64,000 bases of DNA from Paracoccaceae bacterium (GCA_028875855.1 JAGWVA010000001.1:1-64000), one strand, 5' to 3'; positions 11,588 through 21,321 are shown, counted from the first letter of the stretch. Made by a program: numbers and translations. The notes: generated from the sequence alone by a model not told the origin.

Positions 11588-12095
11588 TGGACGCATCCGC
11601 AGCGACCCGGACCTTCACCATCCGGTCGGGGTTCGCCGGCGGCTCGCCCCGCGTGATCGCGTCCACATGTTCCATCCCCGAGATCACCCGGCCATAGACG
11701 GTGTATTGGCCGTTCAGGAAATGGTTGTCCTTGAAGTTGATGAAGAACTGGCTGTTGGCCGAATTCGGGTTCTGCGAGCGCGCCGCGCCCAGCGTGCCCC
11801 GGTCGTGCGGGATGCGCGAGAATTCGGCCGGAAGGTCCGGCAGGTCCGACCCGCCCGTGCCCGCCCGGCGCAGGTTGAAGGACTTTTCCGCGTTCCCGTT
11901 CGCCACGTCGCCCGACTGCGCCATGAAGCCCTCGATCACGCGGTGGAACACCACGTTGTCATAGGCGCCCGACCGCGCGAGCGTCTTCATCCGCTCGACA
12001 TGCCTGGGGGCGACATCCGGCAGCAGTTCGATGACGACATCGCCATCCTTGAGCGTCATGATGATCGTGTTCTCGGGGTCTTTGATCTCGGCCAT
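11580..12095 (-). CDS. ppiB: Peptidyl-prolyl cis-trans isomerase, cytosolic cyclophilin B
   Basis: A 171-residue cyclophilin with no signal peptide. Active-site segments are VVFHRVIEGFMAQSGD near residue 48 (Arg and Phe of the catalytic pocket), NSQFFINF near 112 and NGQYTVYGRV near 126. It is the promoter-proximal member of a tandem pair in which the second gene encodes an exported version. Divergent from pgk, with about 150 bases between the starts. Confidence 0.95.
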   Translation of the reverse strand: MAEIKDPENTIIMTLKDGDVVIELLPDVAPRHVERMKTLARSGAYDNVVFHRVIEGFMAQSGDVANGNAEKSFNLRRAGTGGSDLPDLPAEFSRIPHDRGTLGAARSQNPNSANSQFFINFKDNHFLNGQYTVYGRVISGMEHVDAITRGEPPANPDRMVKVRVAADASNG

Positions 12096-12247
12096 CGGGC
12101 CCTCCGTCGCTGATCTGTTTGGGCCAGACCCTAGACGCGCCGCGCGCCAAGGGGAAGAGGCAAGCCAGCGTTCGTTTGACGCGGATCGGTTGACGCGGGC
12201 GCCGCGCTGAGGGATGACACCGGCAAGACCGGCAACAGGAGGGACGG

Positions 12248-13441
12248 ATGGCCTGGAAGACGCTTGACGACATGGACCTTGGCGGAAAGGTCGTGCTGAC
12301 CCGCGTGGACATCAACGTGCCGGTCGAGAACGGCCGCGTGACGGATGCCACGCGGATCGAGAAGATCGTGCCGACGGTGGTGGACATCATCGACCGGGGC
12401 GGCAAGCCGGTCCTTCTCGCGCATTTCGGCCGGCCCAAGGGGCAGGTCGTGCCCGAGATGAGCCTGCGTCAGGTCCTGCCCGCGCTGAAGGCGGCGCTGC
12501 CGGGTCGCAAGATCACCTTTGCCGAGGATTGCATCGGGACGCCCGCGAAACAGGCCGTCTCGGCCATGCAGCGCGGCGATATCGTGCTGCTGGAAAACAC
12601 CCGCTTCCATGCCGGTGAGGAAAAGAACGACGCCCAGCTTGCCGCATCCCTCGCAGCCCTTGGCGATGTCTATGTGAACGACGCCTTTTCCGCCGCGCAC
12701 CGCGCCCATGCCTCGACGACCGGGATCGCCCATCTGCTGCCCGCCTGCGCCGGCCGCCTGATGGAGGCGGAACTCAAGGCGCTGGAGGCCGCCCTTGGCA
12801 AGCCGCAGCGGCCCGTGGTGGCGGTGGTGGGCGGGGCGAAGGTCTCGACCAAGCTCGACCTGCTGGGCAACCTCGTGACCAAGGTGAACCACCTCGTGAT
12901 CGGCGGGGGGATGGCGAACACCTTCCTTGTCGCGCAAGGGATCGAGGTCGGGAAGTCCCTGGCCGAACGCGACATGGCCGAGACGGCGCGCGAGATCCTG
13001 ACCAAGGCGAAGGCGGCGGGCTGTGCGATCCATCTGCCGGTGGACGTGGTCGTCGCGCGCGAGTTCAAGGCCCATGCGCCGCACGAGACGGTGGCGGCGA
13101 ATGCCTGCCCGGCCGATGCGATGATCCTCGATGCCGGGCCGAAGACGGTGGACGAGATCGCCCGCGTGTTCGAGGCCAGCAAGACGCTGATCTGGAACGG
13201 CCCGCTGGGCGCCTTCGAGCTGGAACCCTTCGATGCGGCGACCAATGCGGCGGCGGCGAAGGCGGCGGAGCTGACGAAGGCGGGCCGGCTGATCTCGGTC
13301 GCGGGCGGCGGCGACACGGTCGCGGCGCTGAACCGCGCCCATGCGGCGGAGGCCTTCACCTACATCTCGACCGCGGGCGGGGCGTTCCTCGAATGGATGG
13401 AAGGCAAGGTCCTGCCGGGCGTCGCGGCGCTGGAGGAATAG
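12248..13441 (+). CDS. pgk: Phosphoglycerate kinase
   Basis: A 397-residue enzyme interconverting 1,3-bisphosphoglycerate plus ADP with 3-phosphoglycerate plus ATP, used in glycolysis and in the Calvin cycle. The signature [14 protein letters not shown] is near residue 16, [10 protein letters not shown] near 56, and the C-terminal nucleotide-binding glycine motif [12 protein letters not shown] near 350. An AGGAGG-like ribosome-binding site precedes the start. In the leader the 9-base word TTGACGCGG occurs twice, at 12176 and 12190; I could not pair either with a good -10 element. Confidence 0.98.
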   Translation: MAWKTLDDMDLGGKVVLTRVDINVPVENGRVTDATRIEKIVPTVVDIIDRGGKPVLLAHFGRPKGQVVPEMSLRQVLPALKAALPGRKITFAEDCIGTPAKQAVSAMQRGDIVLLENTRFHAGEEKNDAQLAASLAALGDVYVNDAFSAAHRAHASTTGIAHLLPACAGRLMEAELKALEAALGKPQRPVVAVVGGAKVSTKLDLLGNLVTKVNHLVIGGGMANTFLVAQGIEVGKSLAERDMAETAREILTKAKAAGCAIHLPVDVVVAREFKAHAPHETVAANACPADAMILDAGPKTVDEIARVFEASKTLIWNGPLGAFELEPFDAATNAAAAKAAELTKAGRLISVAGGGDTVAALNRAHAAEAFTYISTAGGAFLEWMEGKVLPGVAALEE

Positions 13442-13496
13442 GGCAGACGGGGGGGCGTGACCCAGCCCGGAACAAGGCGCGAAGCGCCGCCGGGCA

Positions 13497-13527
13497 GCGC
13501 CCGACCGCCCCCCGGGCGGGCGCTTTT
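13497..13527 (+). terminator. Intrinsic terminator of pgk
   Basis: A 7-bp stem, GCGCCCG paired with CGGGCGC (13497-13503 with 13517-13523), followed by TTTT. Confidence 0.7.
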
Positions 13528-13652
13528 CGCCGTTGCGCTCAGAACGCCGTCGGGGGAGGCCGCACCATAAAGTGCTGACCGACACCGTAGGATGCGCCCA
13601 CCCGCGGTCGGGCACTGCCCTCTGTCGGAACACCCCCCGCGCGATTTTCCCC

Positions 13653-13690
13653 CTTTCGTGAACCGTTTGCGCTATCGGTCATCACGAAAG
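13653..13690. promoter_or_regulatory. Inverted repeat upstream of fba (possible operator)
   Basis: CTTTCGTGA (13653-13661) and its exact complement TCACGAAAG (13682-13690) are separated by 20 bases and end one base before the predicted -35 of fba. Half-site centres are 29 bases apart, so a looping or multimeric regulator is possible. The factor is unknown. Confidence 0.5.
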
Positions 13691-13691
13691 C

Positions 13692-13719
13692 TTGCAACGC
13701 CGCGCCCCGCTTTCTACAC
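13692..13719 (+). promoter_or_regulatory. Candidate sigma70 promoter of fba
   Basis: TTGCAA at 13692, a 16-base spacer, then CTACAC at 13714, about 38 bases upstream of the aldolase start codon. Confidence 0.45.
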
Positions 13720-13756
13720 CGTCCTTGGCCCACATTCACACCCAAGGACTACGGAT

Positions 13757-14686
13757 ATGAGAGCGACACGGACGGTTCAGAAGATCCTGAGCCACTACGA
13801 GGGCGAAACCCCCGGCGTCAAGGCGAACCTCTGCCGGATGCTGATGACCGGCAAGCTGGCCGGAACCGGCAAGATGATCATCCTGCCCGTCGATCAGGGC
13901 TTCGAGCATGGCCCCGCGCGCAGCTTCGCGCCGAACCCGGCGGGCTACGATCCGCACTACCACTATCAGCTGGCGATCGATGCGGGCCTGAACGCCTATG
14001 CCGCGCCCCTGGGCATGATCGAGGCGGGCGCGGATACCTACGCGGGCCAGATCCCGACGATCCTCAAGGTGAACTCGGCCAACTCGCTCATGAGCAACAC
14101 CGCCGGCAAAAACCAGGCGGTGACGGCGAGCGTGGACGACGCCTTGCGGCTGGGCTGTTCGGCGATCGGCTTCACGATCTATCCCGGCTCGGATTCGCAG
14201 CTCGACATGTATGAGGAAATCCGCGAGATGCGCCGCGAGGCCGCATCGAAGGGCATCGCCACCGTGATCTGGTCCTATCCGCGCGGCGAGGCGGTGACCA
14301 AGGACGGCGAGACGGCGATCGACGTGGCCGCCTATGCTGCGCAGATCGCCGCCCTGCTTGGCGCGCATATCATCAAGATCAAGCTCTCGACCGATCATCT
14401 GATGCTGCCCGAGGCGAAGAAGGTCTATGAAGACCAGAAGATCGACATCGCGACCCAGGCCGCCCGCGTGAAGCACTGCATGGATGCAGCCTTCGCCGGC
14501 CGGCGCATCGTGATCTTCTCGGGCGGGGCCAAGAAGGGCGCGGATTCGGTCTATGACGACGCCCGCGCGATCCGCGACGGCGGCGGCAACGGGTCGATCA
14601 TCGGTCGCAACAGCTTCCAGCGCAGCCGCGAGGACGCGCTGGCCATGCTGGGCAAGCTGATCGACATCTACAAGGGCAAGGCGTAA
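13757..14686 (+). CDS. Class I fructose-bisphosphate aldolase (DhnA/FbaB type)
   Basis: A 309-residue Schiff-base aldolase that cleaves fructose 1,6-bisphosphate to glyceraldehyde 3-phosphate and dihydroxyacetone phosphate. Family marks are LPVDQGFEHGPARSF near residue 44 and the lysine-containing strand IIKIKLSTDHL near 208. The phosphate-binding loop FSGGAKKG is near 255. The start at MRATRTVQKILSHYEG has ACGGAT upstream and is about 165 bases inside a longer open frame. It lies directly downstream of pgk, so two successive glycolytic or Calvin-cycle genes are neighbours, but with separate transcription signals. Confidence 0.95.
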   Translation: MRATRTVQKILSHYEGETPGVKANLCRMLMTGKLAGTGKMIILPVDQGFEHGPARSFAPNPAGYDPHYHYQLAIDAGLNAYAAPLGMIEAGADTYAGQIPTILKVNSANSLMSNTAGKNQAVTASVDDALRLGCSAIGFTIYPGSDSQLDMYEEIREMRREAASKGIATVIWSYPRGEAVTKDGETAIDVAAYAAQIAALLGAHIIKIKLSTDHLMLPEAKKVYEDQKIDIATQAARVKHCMDAAFAGRRIVIFSGGAKKGADSVYDDARAIRDGGGNGSIIGRNSFQRSREDALAMLGKLIDIYKGKA

Positions 14687-14692
14687 CGCCCG

Positions 14693-14723
14693 CCGGGGAT
14701 GAGGGGGCCCTGCCCCCTCGTCG
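14693..14723 (+). terminator. GC hairpin after fba (weak terminator)
   Basis: GAGGGGGC-CCT-GCCCCCTC forms a stem just after the fba stop codon, but no T run follows, so termination is uncertain. Confidence 0.4.
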
Positions 14724-14768
14724 CCAATGCGCCCCGCCCGCCCGACGCGCGCGGGCCCAAGGCGGCGT

Positions 14769-15263
14769 TCAAGCCGTCAGGTCATAGGCCGCCGGATTGT
14801 GGCCGAGTGCGGCGCATAGCGCCCAGACGGCCAGCCGGTGATCCTCGCGCTGCGGCAGGCCCGAGATCGTGAGGCACGCCACCACGCCCGCCCCCTTCAC
14901 CCGGATCGGGAAACCGCCGCCATGGGCCGCGTAGTCGGCCTCGGGCAGGCCGATCCCCTCGCCCAGCGTCCGCCCCCGGATCTCGAGGTCGCGTCCGAAG
15001 CCGTAGGACGACCGGTGGACCCGCAGAACGAGGTTCGACTTGCGCCGGATCCAGTCGGCATTGTCCGGGGTGCTGCCGGGCAGGGTCGCGGCAAAAAGGA
15101 TGCGGGACGGGGTGCGGATGTCGATCGCGATCGGGGCCATCCGGCGCGCGCCTTCCTCGCGGGCGAGGCAGCCAAGACGGAAGGCCGTATCCTCGTCGAA
15201 ACGGTCGAAGTGCAGATCGGCTTCTTGCCGCGCGATGGCGGCGATGTCGTCTTCGGGCGTCAT
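14769..15263 (-). CDS. UPF0303 (DUF336/heme-degrading-domain-like) protein
   Basis: A 164-residue protein of the UPF0303 family. The fold is shared with GlcG/HbpS-like proteins; the biochemical role is unsettled. Conserved segments are AFRLGCLAREEGARRMAPIA near residue 27, the NADWIRRKSN stretch near 67 and HGGGFPIRVKGAGVVA near 113. No signal peptide is visible. The stop of the AidB-like gene lies 19 bases upstream on the same strand, so the two probably share a transcript. Confidence 0.85.
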   Translation of the reverse strand: MTPEDDIAAIARQEADLHFDRFDEDTAFRLGCLAREEGARRMAPIAIDIRTPSRILFAATLPGSTPDNADWIRRKSNLVLRVHRSSYGFGRDLEIRGRTLGEGIGLPEADYAAHGGGFPIRVKGAGVVACLTISGLPQREDHRLAVWALCAALGHNPAAYDLTA

Positions 15264-15281
15264 GGCATCTCCTCGGGCCGG

Positions 15282-16910
15282 TCAACCGGCCGGGCCAAGA
15301 CGCGCGATCAGGGCTGCGGTGTCAAGCCCGCCGACGCTGCCCGGGGCGCGGCCGCCTTCGCGCGCGAGCCGGGCCGCGATGTAGCCGTCCGACACGGCCG
15401 GCGGCGCCGTCTCGATCAGCGTCGCGGCGGTCAGGAGCGTCGCAAGGCTTTCGGCAAAGCGGCGCGCCTCCGCCTCGGGCGGCAGCGCGGGCCAGAGCGC
15501 GCGGTAACGATCCAGCGCCACATCGTAGCGCCGGTCCGCACCCTTCGCCGCATCAAGCGCGGCATCCACCGCCGCCACGGCAGCCGGTTCCTTGCCCACG
15601 GTGCGCAGGATGTCGAGGCAGATGACGTTGCCCGAGCCTTCCCAGATCCCGTTCAGCGGCGCCTCGCGATACAACCACGGCAGCGCGGTATCCTCGACAT
15701 AGCCCATGCCGCCCATCACCTCCATCGCCTCGGCCACCAGCGGCGGGCAGAGCTTGTTCGACAGGTATTTCGCCAGCGCCACCGCCAGCCGGGCAAAGGG
15801 CCGACGGTCGGGCGCATCGAAGGCGGCCGCCACCCGCAGGCCAAGCGCGGTCGCGCCCTCCCAGTCCAGCGCCAGATCGGCCAGCACGGCGGCCATCAGC
15901 GGCTGGTCGATCAGGCGGCGCTGAAAGGCGGTGCGATGGCTGACCCAGTGATGCGCCTCGGCCAGCGCCGCCCGCATCAGCCCCGCCGGCGCCATCGCGG
16001 TATCGAGGCGCGTGTGATGCACCATCTCGATGATCGTGCGCACCCCCTGCCCCTCCTCGCCCAGCCGGTGCGCCAGGGCGCCATCGTATTCGATCTCGGC
16101 CGAGGCATTGGCGCGGTTGCCCAGCTTGTCCTTCAGCCGCAACAGGCGGATGGCGTTCCGTTCCCCCTCGAGCCAGCGGGGGACAAGGAAACAGGTCAGC
16201 CCCCCGGGCGCCTGGGCGAGCGTCAGAAACCCGTCCGACATCGGGGCCGAGCAGAACCATTTGTGCCCGGTCAGCCGATAGGCGCCGTCGGCCGGCAGCG
16301 CCGTCGTCGTGTTGGCGCGCAGGTCCGATCCGCCCTGCTTTTCCGTCATCGCCATGCCCAGCGTCGCCCCGGACTTGGCCGCGACGGGGGCGACCGAAGG
16401 ATCGTGGCTGCGGCTGAGAAGCTTCGGCCGCCAGAGCGCCGCGACCTCCGGGTTCGCGTCAAGCGCGGGGACGGCGGCATAGGTCATCGTCATCGGGCAG
16501 CAGGTGCCGGGCTCGACCTGACTGTGCAGATAGACCATCGCGGCATGGGTCACATGGCCGCCCCGCGCGCCCTCCCACGGCAGCGCCGCGTAGCCCGCGC
16601 CGATCCCCTCGGCCATCAGGCGATGATAGGCGGGGTGAAAGACGACCTCGTCCAGCCGCCGCCCGCCCGCATCGAACAGGCGCAGGTCCGGCACGACCCG
16701 CATCGCCTCGCGCCCCGCGTCGCGCAGGTCGGCCGTGCCGAGCGCCCGTCCCCGCGCCGCCAGATGCGCCCCGTCGCCGCCCTGCGCGCCCACCCCGTCG
16801 CGCAAGGCGGGGTCGCTGGCCCACAGATCGCCATCGCCGCGCGTCTGCGGCTGGTTCATCACCTCGTGTCCCGGCAGGGCCGTCCGTGGCGGCAGCATGA
16901 TCTCCCCCAT
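15282..16910 (-). CDS. AidB-like acyl-CoA dehydrogenase family protein
   Basis: A 542-residue flavoprotein close in length to E. coli AidB (541), an alkylation-response protein with acyl-CoA dehydrogenase fold and reported DNA binding. The FAD-binding segments MAMTEKQGGSDLRANTT near residue 187 and GHKWFCSAPMSDGF near 216 match the AidB subgroup, as do EVMGGMGYVEDT near 400 and the GIWEGSGNVICLDILR motif near 420. An AAGGAA site six bases before ATG 16910 supports this start; a GTG one codon upstream is possible. Whether it protects DNA or oxidises an acyl-CoA cannot be decided here. Confidence 0.87.
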   Translation of the reverse strand: MGEIMLPPRTALPGHEVMNQPQTRGDGDLWASDPALRDGVGAQGGDGAHLAARGRALGTADLRDAGREAMRVVPDLRLFDAGGRRLDEVVFHPAYHRLMAEGIGAGYAALPWEGARGGHVTHAAMVYLHSQVEPGTCCPMTMTYAAVPALDANPEVAALWRPKLLSRSHDPSVAPVAAKSGATLGMAMTEKQGGSDLRANTTTALPADGAYRLTGHKWFCSAPMSDGFLTLAQAPGGLTCFLVPRWLEGERNAIRLLRLKDKLGNRANASAEIEYDGALAHRLGEEGQGVRTIIEMVHHTRLDTAMAPAGLMRAALAEAHHWVSHRTAFQRRLIDQPLMAAVLADLALDWEGATALGLRVAAAFDAPDRRPFARLAVALAKYLSNKLCPPLVAEAMEVMGGMGYVEDTALPWLYREAPLNGIWEGSGNVICLDILRTVGKEPAAVAAVDAALDAAKGADRRYDVALDRYRALWPALPPEAEARRFAESLATLLTAATLIETAPPAVSDGYIAARLAREGGRAPGSVGGLDTAALIARLGPAG

Positions 16911-17020
16911 CACATTTCCTTATTTCCAAGGGAAAAGATGCCATGGGGGGATTCACAAAGCGACTCACCTGTGCGAGAATCATCTCAACCGGCCGACAAC
17001 AGGCCGGAATGAGGACGAGC

Positions 17021-17323
17021 ATGGCAGCCCCCACGAAGCGCCCCCCGATCGGTGCGCTGATCTATTTCGCGATCGCCTTCGCGGCCGGGACCTACTTCAC
17101 CTTTGCCGCGGTCGAGGGGGATTACGGCATCTTCCGCCGGGTGCAGGTCGAGGCGCAGATCGCCTCGCTCACCGATCAGCGCGACGCGCTCCAGCTTCAG
17201 CTTGCCTCGATCCGGAACAAGACCAAGCGCCTGTCTGACCGGTATCTTGACCTCGACCTGCTGGGTCAGCAGGCGCGCGACGTGCTGGGCATGATGCGCC
17301 CGGACGAGATCCTGATCCGCTGA
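17021..17323 (+). CDS. FtsB/DivIC-type septum formation initiator
   Basis: A 100-residue bitopic membrane protein predicted to join the divisome. After a short cytoplasmic N-terminus (MAAPTKRPPIG) there is one membrane helix (ALIYFAIAFAAGTYFTFAAV), then a coiled coil near residues 33-70 (VEAQIASLTDQRDALQLQLA) and the RYLDLDLLGQQARDVLGM end typical of alphaproteobacterial FtsB-like proteins. The start at 17021 is chosen because GAGGA lies five bases upstream; ATG 17009 is an alternative. It sits immediately before pdhABC. Confidence 0.88.
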   Translation: MAAPTKRPPIGALIYFAIAFAAGTYFTFAAVEGDYGIFRRVQVEAQIASLTDQRDALQLQLASIRNKTKRLSDRYLDLDLLGQQARDVLGMMRPDEILIR

Positions 17324-17430
17324 GCGACAGCGCCCCCCCGCGCGTTGCCCCCCCCGCGCGAGCCATGCAGGCGGCGGGACGGCCCCTTCCGAAAATGCAC
17401 TCGCCCCGCGCCGCCCGATGCGTTATAAGG

Positions 17431-17448
17431 TAGTTTAATATTGAACTA
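17431..17448. promoter_or_regulatory. Near-perfect palindrome in the pdhA promoter region
   Basis: TAGTTTAATATTGAACTA is an 18-bp inverted repeat with one mismatched pair, 28 bases before the pdhA start codon and directly behind a TATAAG element at 17424. It is an AT island in GC-rich DNA, as expected for a dimeric repressor site. The regulator is not identified. Confidence 0.7.
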
Positions 17449-17476
17449 TCCTCGGCAGCGACAGGAGCCCGAAGGC

Positions 17477-18466
17477 ATGGCGACGCGGAAAACCCCTGCG
17501 AAATCAAATACATCAAAGGAAGATTTGCTTCATTTCTACCGTGAGATGCTGCTGATCCGGCGATTCGAGGAAAAGGCCGGCCAGTTGTATGGCATGGGCC
17601 TGATCGGCGGGTTCTGCCACCTCTACATCGGGCAGGAAGCCGTCGTCGTGGGCCTCGAAGCCGCAGCCGACGAAGGCGACAAGCGCGTCACCTCCTACCG
17701 CGACCACGGTCACATGCTGGCCTGCGGGATGGATGCCAAGGGCGTCATGGCCGAACTGACGGGCCGCGAGGGCGGCTATTCCCGCGGCAAGGGCGGTTCG
17801 ATGCACATGTTCTCGAAGGAACGCCACTTCTACGGCGGCCACGGCATCGTGGGCGCGCAGGTGCCGATCGGCGCGGGGCTGGCCTTCGCCGACAAGTATC
17901 TGGGCAACGACCGCGTGACCTTCGCCTATTTCGGCGACGGCGCGGCCAACCAGGGCCAGGTTTACGAGACCTACAACATGGCCGAGCTCTGGCAGCTTCC
18001 GGTGATCTTCGTGATCGAGAACAACCAGTATGCCATGGGCACCTCGGTCGCCCGCTCGACCCGCTCGAAGACTCTCTTCGAGCGCGGCGTCGCCTACGGC
18101 ATCCCGGGCGAGCAGGTCGATGGCATGGACGTGCTGGCGGTCAAGGCCGCGGGCGAAAAGGCCGTGGCCCACTGCCGCGCGGGCAACGGGCCCTACATCC
18201 TCGAGATGATGACCTACCGCTACCGCGGGCATTCGATGTCCGACCCGGCGAAATACCGCACCCGCGAAGAGGTGCAGAAGATGCGCGACGAAAAGGACGC
18301 CATCGAACATGTGCGCGACCTGCTGCTGCAGGGCGGCCATGCCACCGACGATGACCTCAAGGCCATCGACAAGGAGATCAAGGCCATCGTGAACGAGGCC
18401 GCCGATTTCGCCAAGGAGAGCCCCGAGCCCGCGCTCGAGGAACTCTGGACCGACATCTACGCCTGA
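17477..18466 (+). CDS. pdhA: Pyruvate dehydrogenase E1 component, alpha subunit
   Basis: A 329-residue thiamine-diphosphate enzyme subunit. With PdhB it decarboxylates pyruvate and acetylates the E2 lipoyl group. The TPP motif is FAYFGDGAANQGQVYE near residue 152 with the N at the expected distance (VIENNQYAMGTS). The phosphorylation-loop-like YRGHSMSDPAKYR is near 252. Start at MATRKTPAKSN with GGAGCCCGAAGG upstream; the frame runs further up but through the palindromic promoter. First gene of pdhABC, 12 bases before pdhB. Confidence 0.98.
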   Translation: MATRKTPAKSNTSKEDLLHFYREMLLIRRFEEKAGQLYGMGLIGGFCHLYIGQEAVVVGLEAAADEGDKRVTSYRDHGHMLACGMDAKGVMAELTGREGGYSRGKGGSMHMFSKERHFYGGHGIVGAQVPIGAGLAFADKYLGNDRVTFAYFGDGAANQGQVYETYNMAELWQLPVIFVIENNQYAMGTSVARSTRSKTLFERGVAYGIPGEQVDGMDVLAVKAAGEKAVAHCRAGNGPYILEMMTYRYRGHSMSDPAKYRTREEVQKMRDEKDAIEHVRDLLLQGGHATDDDLKAIDKEIKAIVNEAADFAKESPEPALEELWTDIYA

Positions 18467-18478
18467 GGGGAAGACACC

Positions 18479-19846
18479 ATGGCAACCCAAATCCTGATGC
18501 CCGCCCTGTCGCCCACGATGGAGGAAGGCACCCTTGCGAAATGGCTGGTGAAGGAGGGCGACACCGTCACCTCCGGCATGATCCTGGCCGAGATCGAGAC
18601 CGACAAGGCGACGATGGAATTCGAAGCCGTCGATGAAGGCACGGTGGGCAAGATCCTCGTGCCCGAAGGCACCGCCGGCGTGAAGGTGAACACGCCGATC
18701 GCCGTGCTGGTGGAGGAAGGCGAAAGCGTCGCGGATGCCGCGCCCGCCAAGGCCGCCCCCGCCGCCGCGCCGGCCGCCGATGCGCCCAAGGCCCCGGCCG
18801 CCGCCGCTGCCCCGGCCCCTGCCCCGGTCTCGAACGCCTCGCCCGACTGGCCCGAAGGCACGGCGATGAAGACGATGACCGTGCGCGAGGCGCTCCGCGA
18901 GGCGATGGCCGAAGAGATGCGCGCCACGCCCGAGGTCTATCTGATGGGGGAAGAGGTCGCCGAATATCAGGGCGCCTACAAGATCAGCCAGGGCCTGCTG
19001 GACGAATTCGGCGCCAAGCGCGTGATCGACACGCCGATCACCGAACACGGCTTTACCGGCATCGCCGTCGGCGCGGCCTTCGGCGGGCTCAAGCCCATCG
19101 TCGAGTTCATGACCTTCAACTTCGCCATGCAGGCGATCGACCAGATCATCAACTCCGCCGCCAAGACGCTGTACATGTCCGGCGGACAGATGGGCTGCCC
19201 GATCGTGTTCCGCGGCCCGAACGGCGCGGCCGCCCGCGTGGGCGCCCAGCACAGCCAGGACTACGCCGCCTGGTATGCGATGGTGCCGGGCCTCAAGGTC
19301 GTCATGCCCTATTCGGCCGCCGACGCGAAGGGCCTGCTAAAGAACGCGATCCGCGATCCGAACCCGGTCATCTTCCTGGAAAACGAGATCCTCTACGGCC
19401 GCTCGTTCGACGTGCCCGTGCTTGACGATTTCACCGTGCCCTTCGGCAAGGCCCGGATCTGGCGCGAAGGCACCGACGTGACCATCGTCAGCTTCGGCAT
19501 CGGCATGACCTACGCGCTCGAGGCCGCCGACCGTCTGGCCGCGGACGGGATCAGCGCCGAGGTCATCGACCTGCGCACCCTGCGCCCCATCGACTACGAC
19601 ACGGTTCTGGCCTCGGTGATGAAGACCAACCGCTGCGTGACGGTGGAAGAGGGCTGGCCCGTGGGCGCCATCGGCAACCACCTGGCCGCAACGATCATGC
19701 AGCGCGCCTTCGACTACCTCGACGCGCCGGTGCTCAACTGCACGGGCAAGGACGTGCCGATGCCCTACGCCGCCAACCTCGAAAAGCTCGCGCTGGTGAC
19801 GACCGACGAGGTCGTCGCCGCCGTGAAATCCGTCTGCTACCGCTGA
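18479..19846 (+). CDS. pdhB: Pyruvate dehydrogenase E1 beta subunit with N-terminal lipoyl domain
   Basis: A 455-residue protein. Residues 1-80 form a lipoyl domain with the lipoylated lysine in [11 protein letters not shown] near residue 42. An Ala-Pro linker follows (about 85-120), then the E1 beta catalytic domain from about 130 ([39 protein letters not shown]). An extra lipoyl domain on E1 beta is known in alphaproteobacteria and lets the subunit carry acetyl groups. Its lipoyl domain is very similar to that of the next gene, pdhC, so the two can be misassembled. Confidence 0.98.
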   Translation: MATQILMPALSPTMEEGTLAKWLVKEGDTVTSGMILAEIETDKATMEFEAVDEGTVGKILVPEGTAGVKVNTPIAVLVEEGESVADAAPAKAAPAAAPAADAPKAPAAAAAPAPAPVSNASPDWPEGTAMKTMTVREALREAMAEEMRATPEVYLMGEEVAEYQGAYKISQGLLDEFGAKRVIDTPITEHGFTGIAVGAAFGGLKPIVEFMTFNFAMQAIDQIINSAAKTLYMSGGQMGCPIVFRGPNGAAARVGAQHSQDYAAWYAMVPGLKVVMPYSAADAKGLLKNAIRDPNPVIFLENEILYGRSFDVPVLDDFTVPFGKARIWREGTDVTIVSFGIGMTYALEAADRLAADGISAEVIDLRTLRPIDYDTVLASVMKTNRCVTVEEGWPVGAIGNHLAATIMQRAFDYLDAPVLNCTGKDVPMPYAANLEKLALVTTDEVVAAVKSVCYR

Positions 19847-19858
19847 GGAGAGAGAGAC

Positions 19859-21160
19859 ATGGCAACCGAGATCCTGATGCCCGCCCTCTCCCCCACGATG
19901 GAAGAGGGCACGTTGGCCAAATGGCTGGTGAAGGAAGGCGAAGCGGTCAAATCCGGTGACATCCTCGCCGAGATCGAGACCGACAAGGCGACGATGGAAT
20001 TCGAGGCGGTGGACGAAGGCATCATGGGCAAGATCCTGATCGCCGAAGGCACCGCGGGCGTGAAGGTCAACACCCCCATCGCCGTGCTAGTGGAAGAGGG
20101 CGAAAGCGTTCCAGCCGCGGCACCCAAGGCCGCACCCGCGCAGGCCACGGCTCCGTCCGCGGCAGCGCCGCAGGCCTCCGCCGCTGCTCCGGCCGCCACG
20201 CCCGCCCCGGCGGCCCCCACGGCGAACGGTCAACGCGTCTTCGCCTCCCCGCTCGCGCGCCGCATCGCGGCCGACAAGGGGCTCGATCTGACAAAGATCG
20301 CGGGTTCCGGCCCGCATGGCCGCATCGTGAAGGCCGACGTGGAAGCGGCCACCGCCTCCCCCGCCCCGCAGGCCGCCGCCCCGGCCCCGGCACAGGCCCC
20401 GGCAGCCGTCGCGTCCCCTGCGCCGCAATCGGCCTCGGCCGAGACGGTCAAGAAGATGTTCGCCGACCGCGCCTATGTCGAGGTCACGCTCGACGGCATG
20501 CGCAAGACCATCGCCGCGCGCCTCACCGAAGCCAAGCAGACCATCCCGCATTTCTACCTGCGCCGGGATGTAAAGCTCGACGCGCTGATGGCCTTCCGGG
20601 CAGAGCTGAACGCCAAGCTCGCGTCCCGCGGGGTGAAGCTTTCGGTCAACGACTTCATCATCAAGGCCTGCGCGCTCGCGCTTCAGACGGTGCCCGATTG
20701 CAACGCCGTCTGGGCCGGCGACCGCATCCTGAAGCTCAAGCCCTCCGACGTGGCGGTCGCGGTCGCGGTGGAAGGCGGGCTCTTCACGCCGGTGCTGCGC
20801 GACGCGGACCAAAAGTCGATCTCCGCCCTCTCGGCCGAGATGAAGGACCTCGCCGCCCGCGCCAAGACCCGCAAGCTCGCCCCGACGGAATATCAGGGCG
20901 GCAGCTTCGCGATCTCGAACCTCGGCATGTTCGGCATCGACAGCTTCGATGCGGTCATCAACCCGCCGCACGGCTCGATCCTCGCGGTCGGCGCCGGGGT
21001 CAGGAAACCGGTCGTGGCCGAAGACGGCTCGCTCGGCGTCGCCACGGTGATGACCATGACCCTGTCGGTCGATCACCGCGTGATCGACGGGGCGCTCGGG
21101 GCGCAGTTCCTGCAAGCCGTGGTCGAGAACCTCGAAAACCCCGTGGCGATGCTGGCCTGA
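19859..21160 (+). CDS. pdhC: Dihydrolipoamide acetyltransferase, pyruvate dehydrogenase E2
   Basis: A 433-residue E2 core protein. Domain order is lipoyl domain (residues 1-80, lysine in [10 protein letters not shown]), Ala-Pro linker, peripheral subunit-binding domain near 125-160 ([23 protein letters not shown]), a second flexible linker, and the acyltransferase domain from about 205. The active-site motif [13 protein letters not shown] is near residue 402. It transfers the acetyl group to CoA. No E3 (lpd) gene is in the window, so that subunit is encoded elsewhere. Confidence 0.98.
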   Translation: MATEILMPALSPTMEEGTLAKWLVKEGEAVKSGDILAEIETDKATMEFEAVDEGIMGKILIAEGTAGVKVNTPIAVLVEEGESVPAAAPKAAPAQATAPSAAAPQASAAAPAATPAPAAPTANGQRVFASPLARRIAADKGLDLTKIAGSGPHGRIVKADVEAATASPAPQAAAPAPAQAPAAVASPAPQSASAETVKKMFADRAYVEVTLDGMRKTIAARLTEAKQTIPHFYLRRDVKLDALMAFRAELNAKLASRGVKLSVNDFIIKACALALQTVPDCNAVWAGDRILKLKPSDVAVAVAVEGGLFTPVLRDADQKSISALSAEMKDLAARAKTRKLAPTEYQGGSFAISNLGMFGIDSFDAVINPPHGSILAVGAGVRKPVVAEDGSLGVATVMTMTLSVDHRVIDGALGAQFLQAVVENLENPVAMLA

Positions 21161-21185
21161 TCCGCCGCCACGAAGAGACAATCAA

Positions 21186-21214
21186 AAGGCCGGGCCCATC
21201 GCCCGGCCTTCGTC
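21186..21214 (+). terminator. Intrinsic terminator of pdhABC
   Basis: A perfect 10-bp stem, AAGGCCGGGC with GCCCGGCCTT (21186-21195 with 21201-21210), a 5-base loop and a short T-rich tail, 25 bases after the pdhC stop. Confidence 0.8.
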
Positions 21215-21242
21215 ATTGCAAAGTCGCAGATCCCCGCCGCCC

Positions 21243-21298
21243 CATTTTCTGTCCGAAAATATCCTCGGGGGGTGTGGGGGGCAGACAGCCCCCCACCC
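21243..21298 (+). repeat. Dispersed ATATCC-box repeat with GC hairpin
   Basis: The CATTTTCTGTCCGAAAATATCC segment followed by TCGGGGGGTG and a 9-bp hairpin (GTGGGGGGC-AGACA-GCCCCCCAC) matches the copy at 52440 in inverted orientation over about 50 bases. It lies between the convergent pdhC and cysE genes. Confidence 0.8.
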
Positions 21299-21321
21299 GC
21301 GCCCGACAGGACGGCGCGCCC

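Larger units (their letters stand above)
13442..13756. other. pgk-fba intergenic region
   Basis: A 315-base region with no credible gene. It contains the pgk terminator, a 9-bp inverted repeat and a candidate promoter for the aldolase gene, listed separately. Confidence 0.7.
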
